DNA from: Octadecabacter sp.
GTDB taxonomy: Bacteria; Pseudomonadota; Alphaproteobacteria; Rhodobacterales; Rhodobacteraceae
Assembly (NCBI GenBank): GCA_018500065.2
Contig: JAHBAO020000344.1
Span: forward strand, 1 to 6,051
Length of the DNA: 6,051 nt
Reading direction: 5' to 3'
Below the pieces are notes generated by a model that was not told the DNA's origin, searched no databases, and worked only from the letters and a program-made list of their open reading frames with translations. Every line of letters starts with the position of its first letter. The stretch's first letter is position 1. This document shows positions 1-4,850 of this stretch, one piece after another. Position numbers and translations under genes: made by a program.

Positions 1-273
1 GGCGACTAGCGGATGAACGATCTGTTGTATGTGGTCCAGAATGGCTGGGTCTTCGCCAATCAAGCCGCGCAACCTCTCTCGTGAAACCGCACCACCTTCC
101 ATCGCATCCGGATAGTGCTCTGCAACGATACCCGCAGCTGCGCCCCCGACGCCGTATAATTTTCGAACCACAGCGTCGGCATCCCAAACAGGCACACCTT
201 CATCTGCAAACATCTGTGCAGTCGTAGATTTGCCCATGCCAATGGACCCCGTAAGGCCTAGAATAAAAGTCAT
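1..273 (-). CDS. coaE: Dephospho-CoA kinase, N-terminal part (cut by window edge)
   Basis: This enzyme phosphorylates the 3'-hydroxyl of dephospho-CoA with ATP, the last step of coenzyme A synthesis in the cytosol. The first 91 residues are present and the gene continues past the left edge; full-length members are about 200 residues. The protein begins MTFILGLTGSIGMGKST, with the P-loop at residues 9-17 (K15, S16 and T17 for nucleotide binding). The family motif follows as VWDADAVVRKLY at 29-40, with D31 and D33 in the usual acidic positions, and IVHPLV near residue 87. The ATG shares the bases ATGA with the aroE stop, so it is probably translated by coupling from aroE. It is the third gene of the maf-aroE-coaE unit; in related genomes dnaQ often follows. 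The assignment is very secure for the visible part. Confidence 0.95.
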   Translation of the reverse strand, partial: MTFILGLTGSIGMGKSTTAQMFADEGVPVWDADAVVRKLYGVGGAAAGIVAEHYPDAMEGGAVSRERLRGLIGEDPAILDHIQQIVHPLVA

Positions 274-1103
274 GCAAGAACGGCAGCGCGCGTGTCTACG
301 TCAACCTCCGGGCGTACGCCGAACCAGCGTTCAAATCCGGGGACTGCCTGATGCAGTAACATGCCCAAACCATCCACTACGACGCATCCCGCTGCTTCTG
401 CTTCGACCAACAGCCGTGTCTTCAAGGGATTGTAAACAAGGTCAGTCACAACAGTTCCGCGCCGCAACCCATCAAGAGGCACCCGGAAGTCCGGCTTGCC
501 CTCCATGCCAAGCGATGTGGTGTTCACAACCGTCGCCGCATCCTCAAGCATGTTTCCAGCCTGCACCCAGTCAACGACCGTAACCTTGGTGCCAAACGCC
601 GCCTTTAACGCCTCTGCCTTTGGTCGTGTTCTGTTGCTGAGATAAATCTCCTGCACGCCAACGTCGATCAAGGACGCAATCACCGCGCGTGCAGCGCCAC
701 CTGCACCCAACACAGCGGCGGGGCCAATCGACGGGGCCCAACCTGGAGCACCTTGCTTTAGGTTCGCTATAAATCCGTACCCGTCTGTGTTGTCAGCGTG
801 GATTTTTCCGTCTTTGCGGAAAATCAACGTATTCGCAGCACCGATAAGCGTGGCGCGATCTGTTGCAAGATCCGCGATCTCAAGCACGTCGACTTTGTGG
901 GGCGCGGTCACATTGCAGCCAACAAAACCCATCTTAGGCATTGCACGAATGACCTGTTCCAAATCGCCCTCAGTCACGTGAACTGGGACATAAAACCCGG
1001 GACGGTCATATGCCTTAAGCCAGTGGCGGAACAGCTGTGGCGATCGGGATTGCGAGATCGGGTTTCCAAGAACGCCGGCGAGTGGGATTGTTCGGTCAGT
1101 CAT
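270..1103 (-). CDS. aroE: Shikimate dehydrogenase (NADP-dependent)
   Basis: It reduces 3-dehydroshikimate to shikimate with NADPH, the fourth step of the cytosolic shikimate pathway to aromatic amino acids. The 277 residues match the usual family length. The shikimate-binding motif is GNPISQSRSP (13-22), with S19 and S21 equivalent to E. coli S14 and S16. The catalytic lysine is K70 in NVTAPHK, where A replaces the more common I or V of NVT(I/V)PHK. D107 in DNTDGYG is the catalytic aspartate. The Rossmann loop GAGGAARA starts at G133, SNRT (156-159) is the NADP-selecting loop, and Q252 in LLHQAVPGFE is the late substrate contact. The start ATG overlaps the maf stop by ATGA and the stop overlaps the coaE start in the same way, so all three are probably cotranscribed and translationally coupled. 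All expected catalytic residues are present. Confidence 0.96.
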   Translation of the reverse strand: MTDRTIPLAGVLGNPISQSRSPQLFRHWLKAYDRPGFYVPVHVTEGDLEQVIRAMPKMGFVGCNVTAPHKVDVLEIADLATDRATLIGAANTLIFRKDGKIHADNTDGYGFIANLKQGAPGWAPSIGPAAVLGAGGAARAVIASLIDVGVQEIYLSNRTRPKAEALKAAFGTKVTVVDWVQAGNMLEDAATVVNTTSLGMEGKPDFRVPLDGLRRGTVVTDLVYNPLKTRLLVEAEAAGCVVVDGLGMLLHQAVPGFERWFGVRPEVDVDTRAAVLA

Positions 1104-1699
1104 GTTGGCAGTGTTCCGCGAAGCGTAAGATAAGACAAGAGTTCCAATAAGGGCATACCCTGAATGATAAATGTATCACCTTGTACCATACGGAAAAGAC
1201 GAATGCCTTCTTCTTCTATTTTGTAACCGCCGACAGACCAGCGAATACTGTCCCAGTTGCGGTCTGTGTAGTCATCTAAGTAAGCGTCTGAGAAATCCCG
1301 CATGGCAAGGCGCGCAACCCCGACATGCCGCCACACTGGTTTAAGGTCTTCATATACAACGGCCGCGGACAATAATTGATGAGTCTCACCGCGCAAGGCG
1401 ACAAGTTGTTCTCGTGCCTCTTCGGATGTTTTGGGTTTTGATAGTACTGATCCTTTGAACGACAGCACTTGATCACATCCTAATACAAGACGTCCAACAC
1501 CCTTCTCAGCAACTTTGCGAGCTTTCATTTCAGCGAGCGCGTCCGCAATATCACGTGGTGTTGCATCCTCTGCCTCCAAAGCACGCTTAATCGAATCTTC
1601 ATCGATTCGTGCTGGAATAGCCGTGTGGTCTACGGCTGCATTTAGAAGAAGTTTACTACGAATTTCTGAGGTTGAAGCCAAAATAATCGGTTCGGTCAT
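1100..1699 (-). CDS. maf: Maf-family nucleotide pyrophosphatase (YceF-like)
   Basis: Maf proteins hydrolyse non-canonical or methylated nucleoside triphosphates to the monophosphate plus pyrophosphate and are thought to cleanse the nucleotide pool. The protein has 199 residues. The opening motif is ILASTSEIRSKLL (6-18); the first arginine of the common SPRR form is replaced, leaving R14. Next come DE (33-34), KARK (59-62), the catalytic-site GCDQV (74-78, D76), SKP (87-89), YKIEEEG (159-165) and GMPLLELL (181-188). GCDQV resembles the GSDQV of E. coli YceF, which prefers 7-methyl-GTP, more than the GADT of YhdE; the substrate is inferred only. I chose the ATG at 1699 (MTEPIILAS) over an in-frame ATG 10 codons upstream. 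It starts at the family's normal N-terminus, and neither start has a strong Shine-Dalgarno sequence. A DnaA-box-like 9-mer touches this start codon. It is the first gene of the leftward operon. Confidence 0.92.
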   Translation of the reverse strand: MTEPIILASTSEIRSKLLLNAAVDHTAIPARIDEDSIKRALEAEDATPRDIADALAEMKARKVAEKGVGRLVLGCDQVLSFKGSVLSKPKTSEEAREQLVALRGETHQLLSAAVVYEDLKPVWRHVGVARLAMRDFSDAYLDDYTDRNWDSIRWSVGGYKIEEEGIRLFRMVQGDTFIIQGMPLLELLSYLTLRGTLPT

Positions 1700-1707
1700 G
1701 TGGATAT
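1699..1707 (-). promoter_or_regulatory. DnaA-box-like 9-mer at the maf start codon
   Basis: The plus strand reads TGTGGATAT, one mismatch from the consensus TGTGGATAA. It covers the first base of the maf ATG and the bases just upstream, and overlaps an 8-bp palindrome GGATATCC (1702-1709). It is isolated from the other three boxes by about 100 bases, so it may be chance or may place DnaA over maf translation/transcription signals. Confidence 0.4.
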
Positions 1708-1812
1708 CCCAGTGGGTTACTGCATGCACACGTGATGGGGCGGATTGGGGCTAAGAGCAACATCAACCCGACAGTACCGAAGTTATATGAGATGTCCCAA
1801 CTTCACGCTCAG

Positions 1813-1821
1813 TTATCCACG
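1813..1821 (+). promoter_or_regulatory. DnaA box (one mismatch)
   Basis: TTATCCACG differs from TTATCCACA only at the last base. It also forms the left arm of an inverted repeat, TTATCC-ACGAC-GGATAA (1813-1829), so the first six bases of a box are presented on both strands. Confidence 0.55.
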
Positions 1822-1843
1822 ACGGATAAGTAGGAATCGAAGG

Positions 1844-1852
1844 TGTGTATAA
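1844..1852 (-). promoter_or_regulatory. DnaA box (perfect TTATNCACA)
   Basis: The plus strand reads TGTGTATAA, whose complement TTATACACA fits the consensus TTATNCACA at every base. It lies 22 bases right of the previous box in the opposite orientation. This is the strongest single box in the window. Confidence 0.6.
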
Positions 1853-1972
1853 ACATGATCGAGACTCGGACTGGTGCCGAATTCAAGTTCTCTTCGCGTA
1901 TTAAAACGTATTTTTTACAGATAGTTAAAATCTATTTCAGGTGTTGGTTCTATTTATACCGTTATTTCAGAT

Positions 1973-1981
1973 CGTGGATAA
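1973..1981 (-). promoter_or_regulatory. DnaA box (one mismatch)
   Basis: The plus strand reads CGTGGATAA, the exact reverse complement of the box at 1813-1821 (TTATCCACG), so the two form an identical inverted pair about 150 bases apart. It lies between the two AT-rich segments and next to a short GC-rich patch (GTGTGGGGG, 1984-1992). Confidence 0.55.
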
Positions 1982-2010
1982 ACGTGTGGGGGAATTAGTT
2001 TTTCAAAAGC

Positions 2011-2040
2011 GTCCACATCACTACTACTACAACAACCTTT
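2011..2040 (+). promoter_or_regulatory. C-rich, G-poor rut-like stretch in the rho leader
   Basis: These 30 bases hold 11 C and a single G, with regularly spaced YC pairs and little chance of folding. That is the composition typical of Rho-loading (rut) sites. It lies upstream of rho itself, whose E. coli counterpart is autoregulated by Rho-dependent attenuation in its leader. Whether the stretch is transcribed depends on where the rho promoter lies. The same bases contain the TAG repeats on the other strand. Confidence 0.35.
2021..2029 (-). other. Possible DnaA-trio run beside an AT-rich segment
   Basis: The minus strand reads TAG three times in a row, which is 3'-GAT-5' repeated, the form described for DnaA-trio elements that guide DnaA onto single strands. 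Reading 5' to 3' on that strand the order is AT-rich DNA (2057-2038), TAG repeats, GC-rich patch (1992-1984), DnaA box (1981-1973). The order resembles the described basal unwinding system, but the repeats lie some 30 bases from the GC patch rather than next to it. Three triplets can occur by chance. Confidence 0.35.
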
Positions 2041-2109
2041 TAATTCTTTTTTTAAAGTAGAAAGAAAACACGCAAGTCCCTTTGTTCAAAATCACCTTTC
2101 CAGTGTTAA

Positions 2110-2138
2110 TTGACACAAGCTTTCAGAAAGCTTAGGCA
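2110..2138 (+). promoter_or_regulatory. Possible rho promoter: perfect -35, weak -10
   Basis: TTGACA (2110-2115) matches the sigma-70 -35 consensus exactly. After a 17-base spacer the sequence is TAGGCA (2133-2138), a poor -10 matching mainly at its first two bases. If used, transcription would begin near 2145, at the base of the terminator-like hairpin. No better promoter was found in the gap by eye. Confidence 0.3.
2117..2133 (+). other. Perfect hairpin 1 in the rho leader
   Basis: AAGCTTT (2117-2123) and AAAGCTT (2127-2133) pair as a perfect 7-bp stem around a 3-base loop. Its CTTTC (2120-2124) and GAAAG (2126-2130) segments can pair instead with GAAAG (2155-2159) and CTTTC (2146-2150) of the next hairpin. 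It could be the anti-antiterminator of an attenuator, or simply an operator inside the promoter spacer. Confidence 0.45.
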
Positions 2139-2144
2139 AAGACA

Positions 2145-2166
2145 CCTTTCGTCCGAAAGGCTTTTT
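2145..2166 (+). terminator. Intrinsic-terminator-like hairpin just before rho
   Basis: CCTTTC (2145-2150) and GAAAGG (2155-2160) form a perfect 6-bp stem with loop GTCC. One C and five T (2162-2166) follow at once, the layout of an intrinsic terminator. The stem is short and not GC-rich, so termination would be modest. It ends 45 bases before the rho start codon with no gene of its own upstream on this strand. It therefore fits an attenuator, or a barrier separating origin transcription from rho. Confidence 0.5.
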
Positions 2167-2199
2167 CCTGATTAAATGATCAATGCTGTGAAAACAGCC

Positions 2200-2204
2200 G
2201 GAGA
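2200..2204 (+). promoter_or_regulatory. Ribosome binding site that fixes the rho start
   Basis: GGAGA lies 7 bases before the ATG at 2212. The earlier in-frame ATG (2176) has no complementary sequence at a usable distance, and the later one (2242) has only GAG 2 bases away, so 2212 is preferred. Confidence 0.65.
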
Positions 2205-2211
2205 CCTATTG

Positions 2212-3513
2212 ATGTCCGACGACGTAGTGCTTGACGAGAATATGCCAACCGACCGCTTAAACCTTGCAGATCTTAAGGCACAAAGCCCAAAAGACCTGCT
2301 CTCTCTTGCTGAGGAGCTTGAGATTGAGAACGCATCAACGATGCGCAAGGGCGATATGATGTTTTCGATCCTCAAAGAACGTGCTGAGGATGATTGGGTT
2401 ATTGGTGGCGATGGTGTTTTAGAGGTTGTTCAAGACGGTTTCGGATTTTTGCGCTCTCCTGGGGCAAATTACCTACCTGGACCCGATGATATCTACGTTT
2501 CCCCAGAAATGATCCGCCTTCATGCGCTGCGCACGGGTGACACGGTTGAGGGTGTCATCAAAGAACCGTCTGAGACAGAACGTTACTTCGCGCTCACCAA
2601 AGTTGAGAAGATTAATTTCGAAGAGCCAGAGCGTGCGCGTCACAAAGTTGCTTTTGAAAATTTGACACCGCTTTACCCTGATGAACGCCTTAAAATGGAA
2701 ACGGATGATCCGACGACCAAGGATCGGTCTGCGCGGATTATCGACCTGGTTGCCCCTATTGGTAAGGGTCAGCGTTCTTTGATCGTAGCGCCACCGCGTA
2801 CGGGTAAAACAGTTTTATTACAGAACATCGCGCATTCTATCGCGGCGAACCATCCTGAGTGTTACTTGATCGTCCTGTTGATTGATGAACGTCCGGAAGA
2901 AGTCACAGACATGCAGCGATCTGTTAAGGGTGAAGTTGTTTCTTCGACGTTCGACGAACCAGCGTCCCGTCACGTGGCTGTGTCTGAAATGGTCATTGAG
3001 AAAGCTAAGCGACTTGTTGAACATAAGCGCGACGTTGTGATCTTGCTCGATTCCATCACGCGCCTTGGGCGGGCGTTTAACACGACTGTGCCGTCGTCTG
3101 GTAAGGTTCTGACCGGTGGTGTCGATGCCAACGCATTGCAGCGCCCTAAGCGTTTCTTTGGTGCGGCGCGTAACATCGAAGAGGGTGGATCCCTAACTAT
3201 CATCGCGACAGCATTGATCGATACGGGTAGCCGTATGGATGAAGTCATCTTTGAAGAATTCAAAGGCACCGGTAACTCCGAAATCGTGCTCGACCGTAAG
3301 ATTGCTGACAAGCGCGTGTTCCCGGCGATGGATATTCTTAAGTCTGGTACGCGTAAGGAAGATTTGCTGGTTGATAAGGTTGATCTTCAGAAGACCTACG
3401 TATTGCGGCGAATCTTGAACCCAATGGGCACGACCGACGCGATCGAGTTCCTGATTTCCAAGTTAAAACAAACTAAGACGAACTCGGATTTCTTTGATTC
3501 TATGAATACGTAA
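2212..3513 (+). CDS. rho: Transcription termination factor Rho
   Basis: Rho is a hexameric RNA-dependent ATPase and helicase that binds C-rich nascent RNA and dislodges RNA polymerase. The 433 residues compare with 419 in E. coli. An acidic N-terminal tail (1-14) precedes the conserved start of the Rho N-terminal domain, RLNLADLKAQSPKDLLSLAEELEIENASTMRKGDMMFSIL in substance. The RNA-binding cold-shock fold carries RNP1 as DGFGFLRS (75-82). The Walker A motif is APPRTGKT (193-200, K199) and Walker B is VVILLDSITRLGRAFN with D280. The Q-loop SSGKVLTGGVDANALQ (295-310) and the subunit-interface DRKIADKRVFPAMD (361-374) are intact. The start is set by GGAGA 7 bases upstream; starts at 2176 or 2242 are less likely. 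The leader carries rut-like and terminator-like signals, suggesting autoregulation. mnmE follows after 30 bases, so the genes may be cotranscribed. Confidence 0.97.
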   Translation: MSDDVVLDENMPTDRLNLADLKAQSPKDLLSLAEELEIENASTMRKGDMMFSILKERAEDDWVIGGDGVLEVVQDGFGFLRSPGANYLPGPDDIYVSPEMIRLHALRTGDTVEGVIKEPSETERYFALTKVEKINFEEPERARHKVAFENLTPLYPDERLKMETDDPTTKDRSARIIDLVAPIGKGQRSLIVAPPRTGKTVLLQNIAHSIAANHPECYLIVLLIDERPEEVTDMQRSVKGEVVSSTFDEPASRHVAVSEMVIEKAKRLVEHKRDVVILLDSITRLGRAFNTTVPSSGKVLTGGVDANALQRPKRFFGAARNIEEGGSLTIIATALIDTGSRMDEVIFEEFKGTGNSEIVLDRKIADKRVFPAMDILKSGTRKEDLLVDKVDLQKTYVLRRILNPMGTTDAIEFLISKLKQTKTNSDFFDSMNT

Positions 3514-3515
3514 CT

Positions 3516-3531
3516 ATTGTTTAATAACAAT
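3516..3531 (+). other. Inverted repeat between rho and mnmE
   Basis: ATTGTT (3516-3521) and AACAAT (3526-3531) pair perfectly around TAAT. The stem is AT-rich, has no T-run after it and ends 12 bases before the mnmE ATG. It is unlikely to terminate transcription; it might affect mRNA processing or mnmE translation, or be chance in AT-rich DNA. Confidence 0.35.
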
Positions 3532-3543
3532 GGGTTAACGGAT

Positions 3544-4830
3544 ATGGATACGATTTATGCGCTCGCATCAGCCGCGGGAAAGGCTGGTGTTTCGGTCATC
3601 CGAATTTCTGGGCCTGACGCGCTGCGGTGTTGCGCCGAAATGGGCGTGGGTATTGGCGAAAACGACCGCAAACTTGTTAAGGTTATCGACGAAGATGGAA
3701 GCCTGATTGATCAAGCTTTCGCGATCAGCTTTGCTCACGGTCGCAGCTTTACCGGTGAGCAAGTCGTCGAGCTTCAGACGCATGGTTCCCCCGCAATTGT
3801 TACGGCGGTCCTCAGAAGGCTTGGCGGGCTCGGACTTCGGCTTGCAGAGGCTGGAGAATTTACTAAACGCGCAATGGAAAACGGCATGCTCGACCTGGCC
3901 CAAGTCGAAGGTCTTGCCGATCTTATCGACGCGGAAACAGAAAGCCAGAGACGCCAAGCGGTGCGGGTTTTCAATGGAGCGCTAGGTGAACTAGCGGATC
4001 GTTGGCGGCTGAAACTGGTGCGCGCTGCCGCACTTTTGGAAGCTACGATTGATTTCGTTGACGAAGATGTTCCTGTAGACGTCTATCCCGAAGTGAACGA
4101 GTTGATTAAAGCGGTATCTAAAGAAGTTTCGCACGAAGCGGCAGGTGTCCGTGTACGTGAGCGAGTTCGCGACGGGTTCGAAGTGGCGTTGGTTGGACCT
4201 CCGAACTCTGGAAAATCCACTTTGTTGAATAGGTTAGCGGGCCGGGAGGCAGCGATCACCTCAGATATTGCAGGTACCACGCGTGATGTGATTGAGGTGC
4301 GGATGGATCTTGATGGGTTGCCAGTTACCGTTTTGGATACCGCTGGATTACGGGATTCTGATGATGTGTTGGAGGGTATCGGTATCGAGCGCGGTCGTGT
4401 TCGCGCCCGACACGCGGATGTTCGTGTACATTTGTTAGACAGTGAGCCAGAGCGAGTGGTTCAACGGGGCGACGGATTAGATATTTTTCTGATATCAAAG
4501 GGTGATCTTTTAAACGGTAAGCAAGAAAGTGGTGTCTCAGGTTTAACCGGGTTGGGTGTAGATCGGCTGTTGGAACAGATTTCGGCCTACTTACAGAATC
4601 AAGTGGCGGGAGCAGGCGTTGCGACAAGGACACGGCATCAAACAGCGTTAGAGAAAGCCGGCACAGCGTTGCAAACTGTAAGAACTGGCCTTGAGCGTGC
4701 TGATTTACCAGTCGACTTATTGGCCGAGGACTTGCGTACGGCTATTCGTGCTTTGGATAGCCTCATTGGCCGTGTTGATGTAGAGAACGTGTTAGGTGAG
4801 ATTTTCTCAAGTTTTTGTATCGGCAAGTAA
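3544..4830 (+). CDS. mnmE: tRNA modification GTPase MnmE (TrmE)
   Basis: MnmE works with MnmG to place an aminomethyl or carboxymethylaminomethyl group on C5 of the wobble uridine (U34) of certain tRNAs, using methylene-tetrahydrofolate, GTP and FAD. The 428 residues are slightly fewer than E. coli's 454. The tetrahydrofolate-binding domain (about 1-118) opens with the canonical MDTIYALASAAGKAGVSVIR. The helical domain contains GEFTKRA and the G domain is inserted after about residue 205. The G domain shows G1 GPPNSGKST (218-226), G2 GTTRD (244-248), G3 DTAGL (265-269) and G4 ISKGD (317-321), where S318 replaces the classical Asn. The protein ends with the diagnostic FCIGK, whose C425 is the conserved C-terminal cysteine. 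A TTG at 3517 would add nine atypical residues, so the ATG at 3544 is preferred although its Shine-Dalgarno is weak. mnmG follows after 12 bases. Confidence 0.97.
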   Translation: MDTIYALASAAGKAGVSVIRISGPDALRCCAEMGVGIGENDRKLVKVIDEDGSLIDQAFAISFAHGRSFTGEQVVELQTHGSPAIVTAVLRRLGGLGLRLAEAGEFTKRAMENGMLDLAQVEGLADLIDAETESQRRQAVRVFNGALGELADRWRLKLVRAAALLEATIDFVDEDVPVDVYPEVNELIKAVSKEVSHEAAGVRVRERVRDGFEVALVGPPNSGKSTLLNRLAGREAAITSDIAGTTRDVIEVRMDLDGLPVTVLDTAGLRDSDDVLEGIGIERGRVRARHADVRVHLLDSEPERVVQRGDGLDIFLISKGDLLNGKQESGVSGLTGLGVDRLLEQISAYLQNQVAGAGVATRTRHQTALEKAGTALQTVRTGLERADLPVDLLAEDLRTAIRALDSLIGRVDVENVLGEIFSSFCIGK

Positions 4831-4833
4831 GGA
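4828..4833 (+). promoter_or_regulatory. Ribosome binding site of mnmG
   Basis: TAAGGA overlaps the mnmE stop codon (4828-4830). It is 9 bases from the GTG at 4843 but directly abuts the in-frame TTG at 4834, which favours the GTG start. Confidence 0.55.
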
Positions 4834-4834
4834 T

Positions 4835-4850
4835 TGTTTCACGTGAAACA
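4835..4850. other. parS: parS centromere site (ParB-binding palindrome)
   Basis: TGTTTCACGTGAAACA is a perfect 16-base palindrome and matches the widely conserved ParB-binding parS consensus (core TTTCACGTGAAA). ParB bound here would nucleate the partition complex that ParA moves during chromosome segregation. It occupies the mnmE-mnmG junction and includes the mnmG start codon GTG (4843-4845). In many alphaproteobacteria parA and parB lie just after mnmG and rsmG, which fits. ParB binding itself is inferred from the exact match. Confidence 0.88.

Larger units (their letters stand above)
1700..2110. other. Candidate chromosomal replication origin (oriC)
   Basis: This gap has no convincing gene. 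It carries four DnaA-box-like 9-mers (1699-1707, 1813-1821, 1844-1852, 1973-1981). It also holds AT-rich stretches of 27% GC at 1911-1970 and 28% GC at 2031-2090 (hand counts), and a minus-strand TAGTAGTAG run at 2021-2029. The flanking genes diverge from it, as is common when transcription follows the replication forks, and a perfect parS lies 2.9 kb to the right. In Caulobacter and relatives the origin lies in the same neighbourhood, between the rho/hemE side and the maf-aroE-coaE side; that is remembered synteny. No exact TTAA-N7-TTAA CtrA site was found. Replication activity is inferred. Confidence 0.65.

Noticed and set aside
230..583. Open frames on the strand opposite aroE and other genes
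   Set aside because: They lie wholly within conserved genes on the other strand, lack family motifs, and are explained by codon structure.
1700..1729. Upstream in-frame ATG adding ten residues (MHAVTHWDIH) to Maf
   Set aside because: It has no Shine-Dalgarno sequence and the extra residues are not part of the family; Maf proteins begin close to the ILAS motif.
1729..1734. CACGTG cores at 975-980, 1552-1557, 1729-1734 and 2971-2976 as extra parS sites
   Set aside because: Only the six-base core, with one or two flanking bases, matches. None approaches the 16-base palindrome found at 4835-4850.
1782..1787. Minus-strand TATAAC as a -10 element for maf
   Set aside because: The hexamer is good, but no recognisable -35 lies 16-18 bases upstream, so a promoter cannot be supported.
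1855..1998. A 47-codon open frame starting MIETRTGAEF with AAGG 11 bases upstream, inside the maf-rho gap
   Set aside because: About 14 of 47 residues are aromatic and 8 are basic, which reflects the AT-rich DNA rather than a normal protein. It overlaps DnaA-box sequence, and no known motif is visible.
2040..2055. Possible CtrA-binding site in the AT-rich segment
   Set aside because: The two TTAA halves are separated by eight bases rather than the seven of the TTAA-N7-TTAA consensus, in DNA where TTAA is expected often.
2176..2211. Upstream in-frame ATG adding twelve residues to Rho
   Set aside because: No ribosome binding site lies at a usable distance; the nearest purine run is part of the hairpin about 15 bases away.
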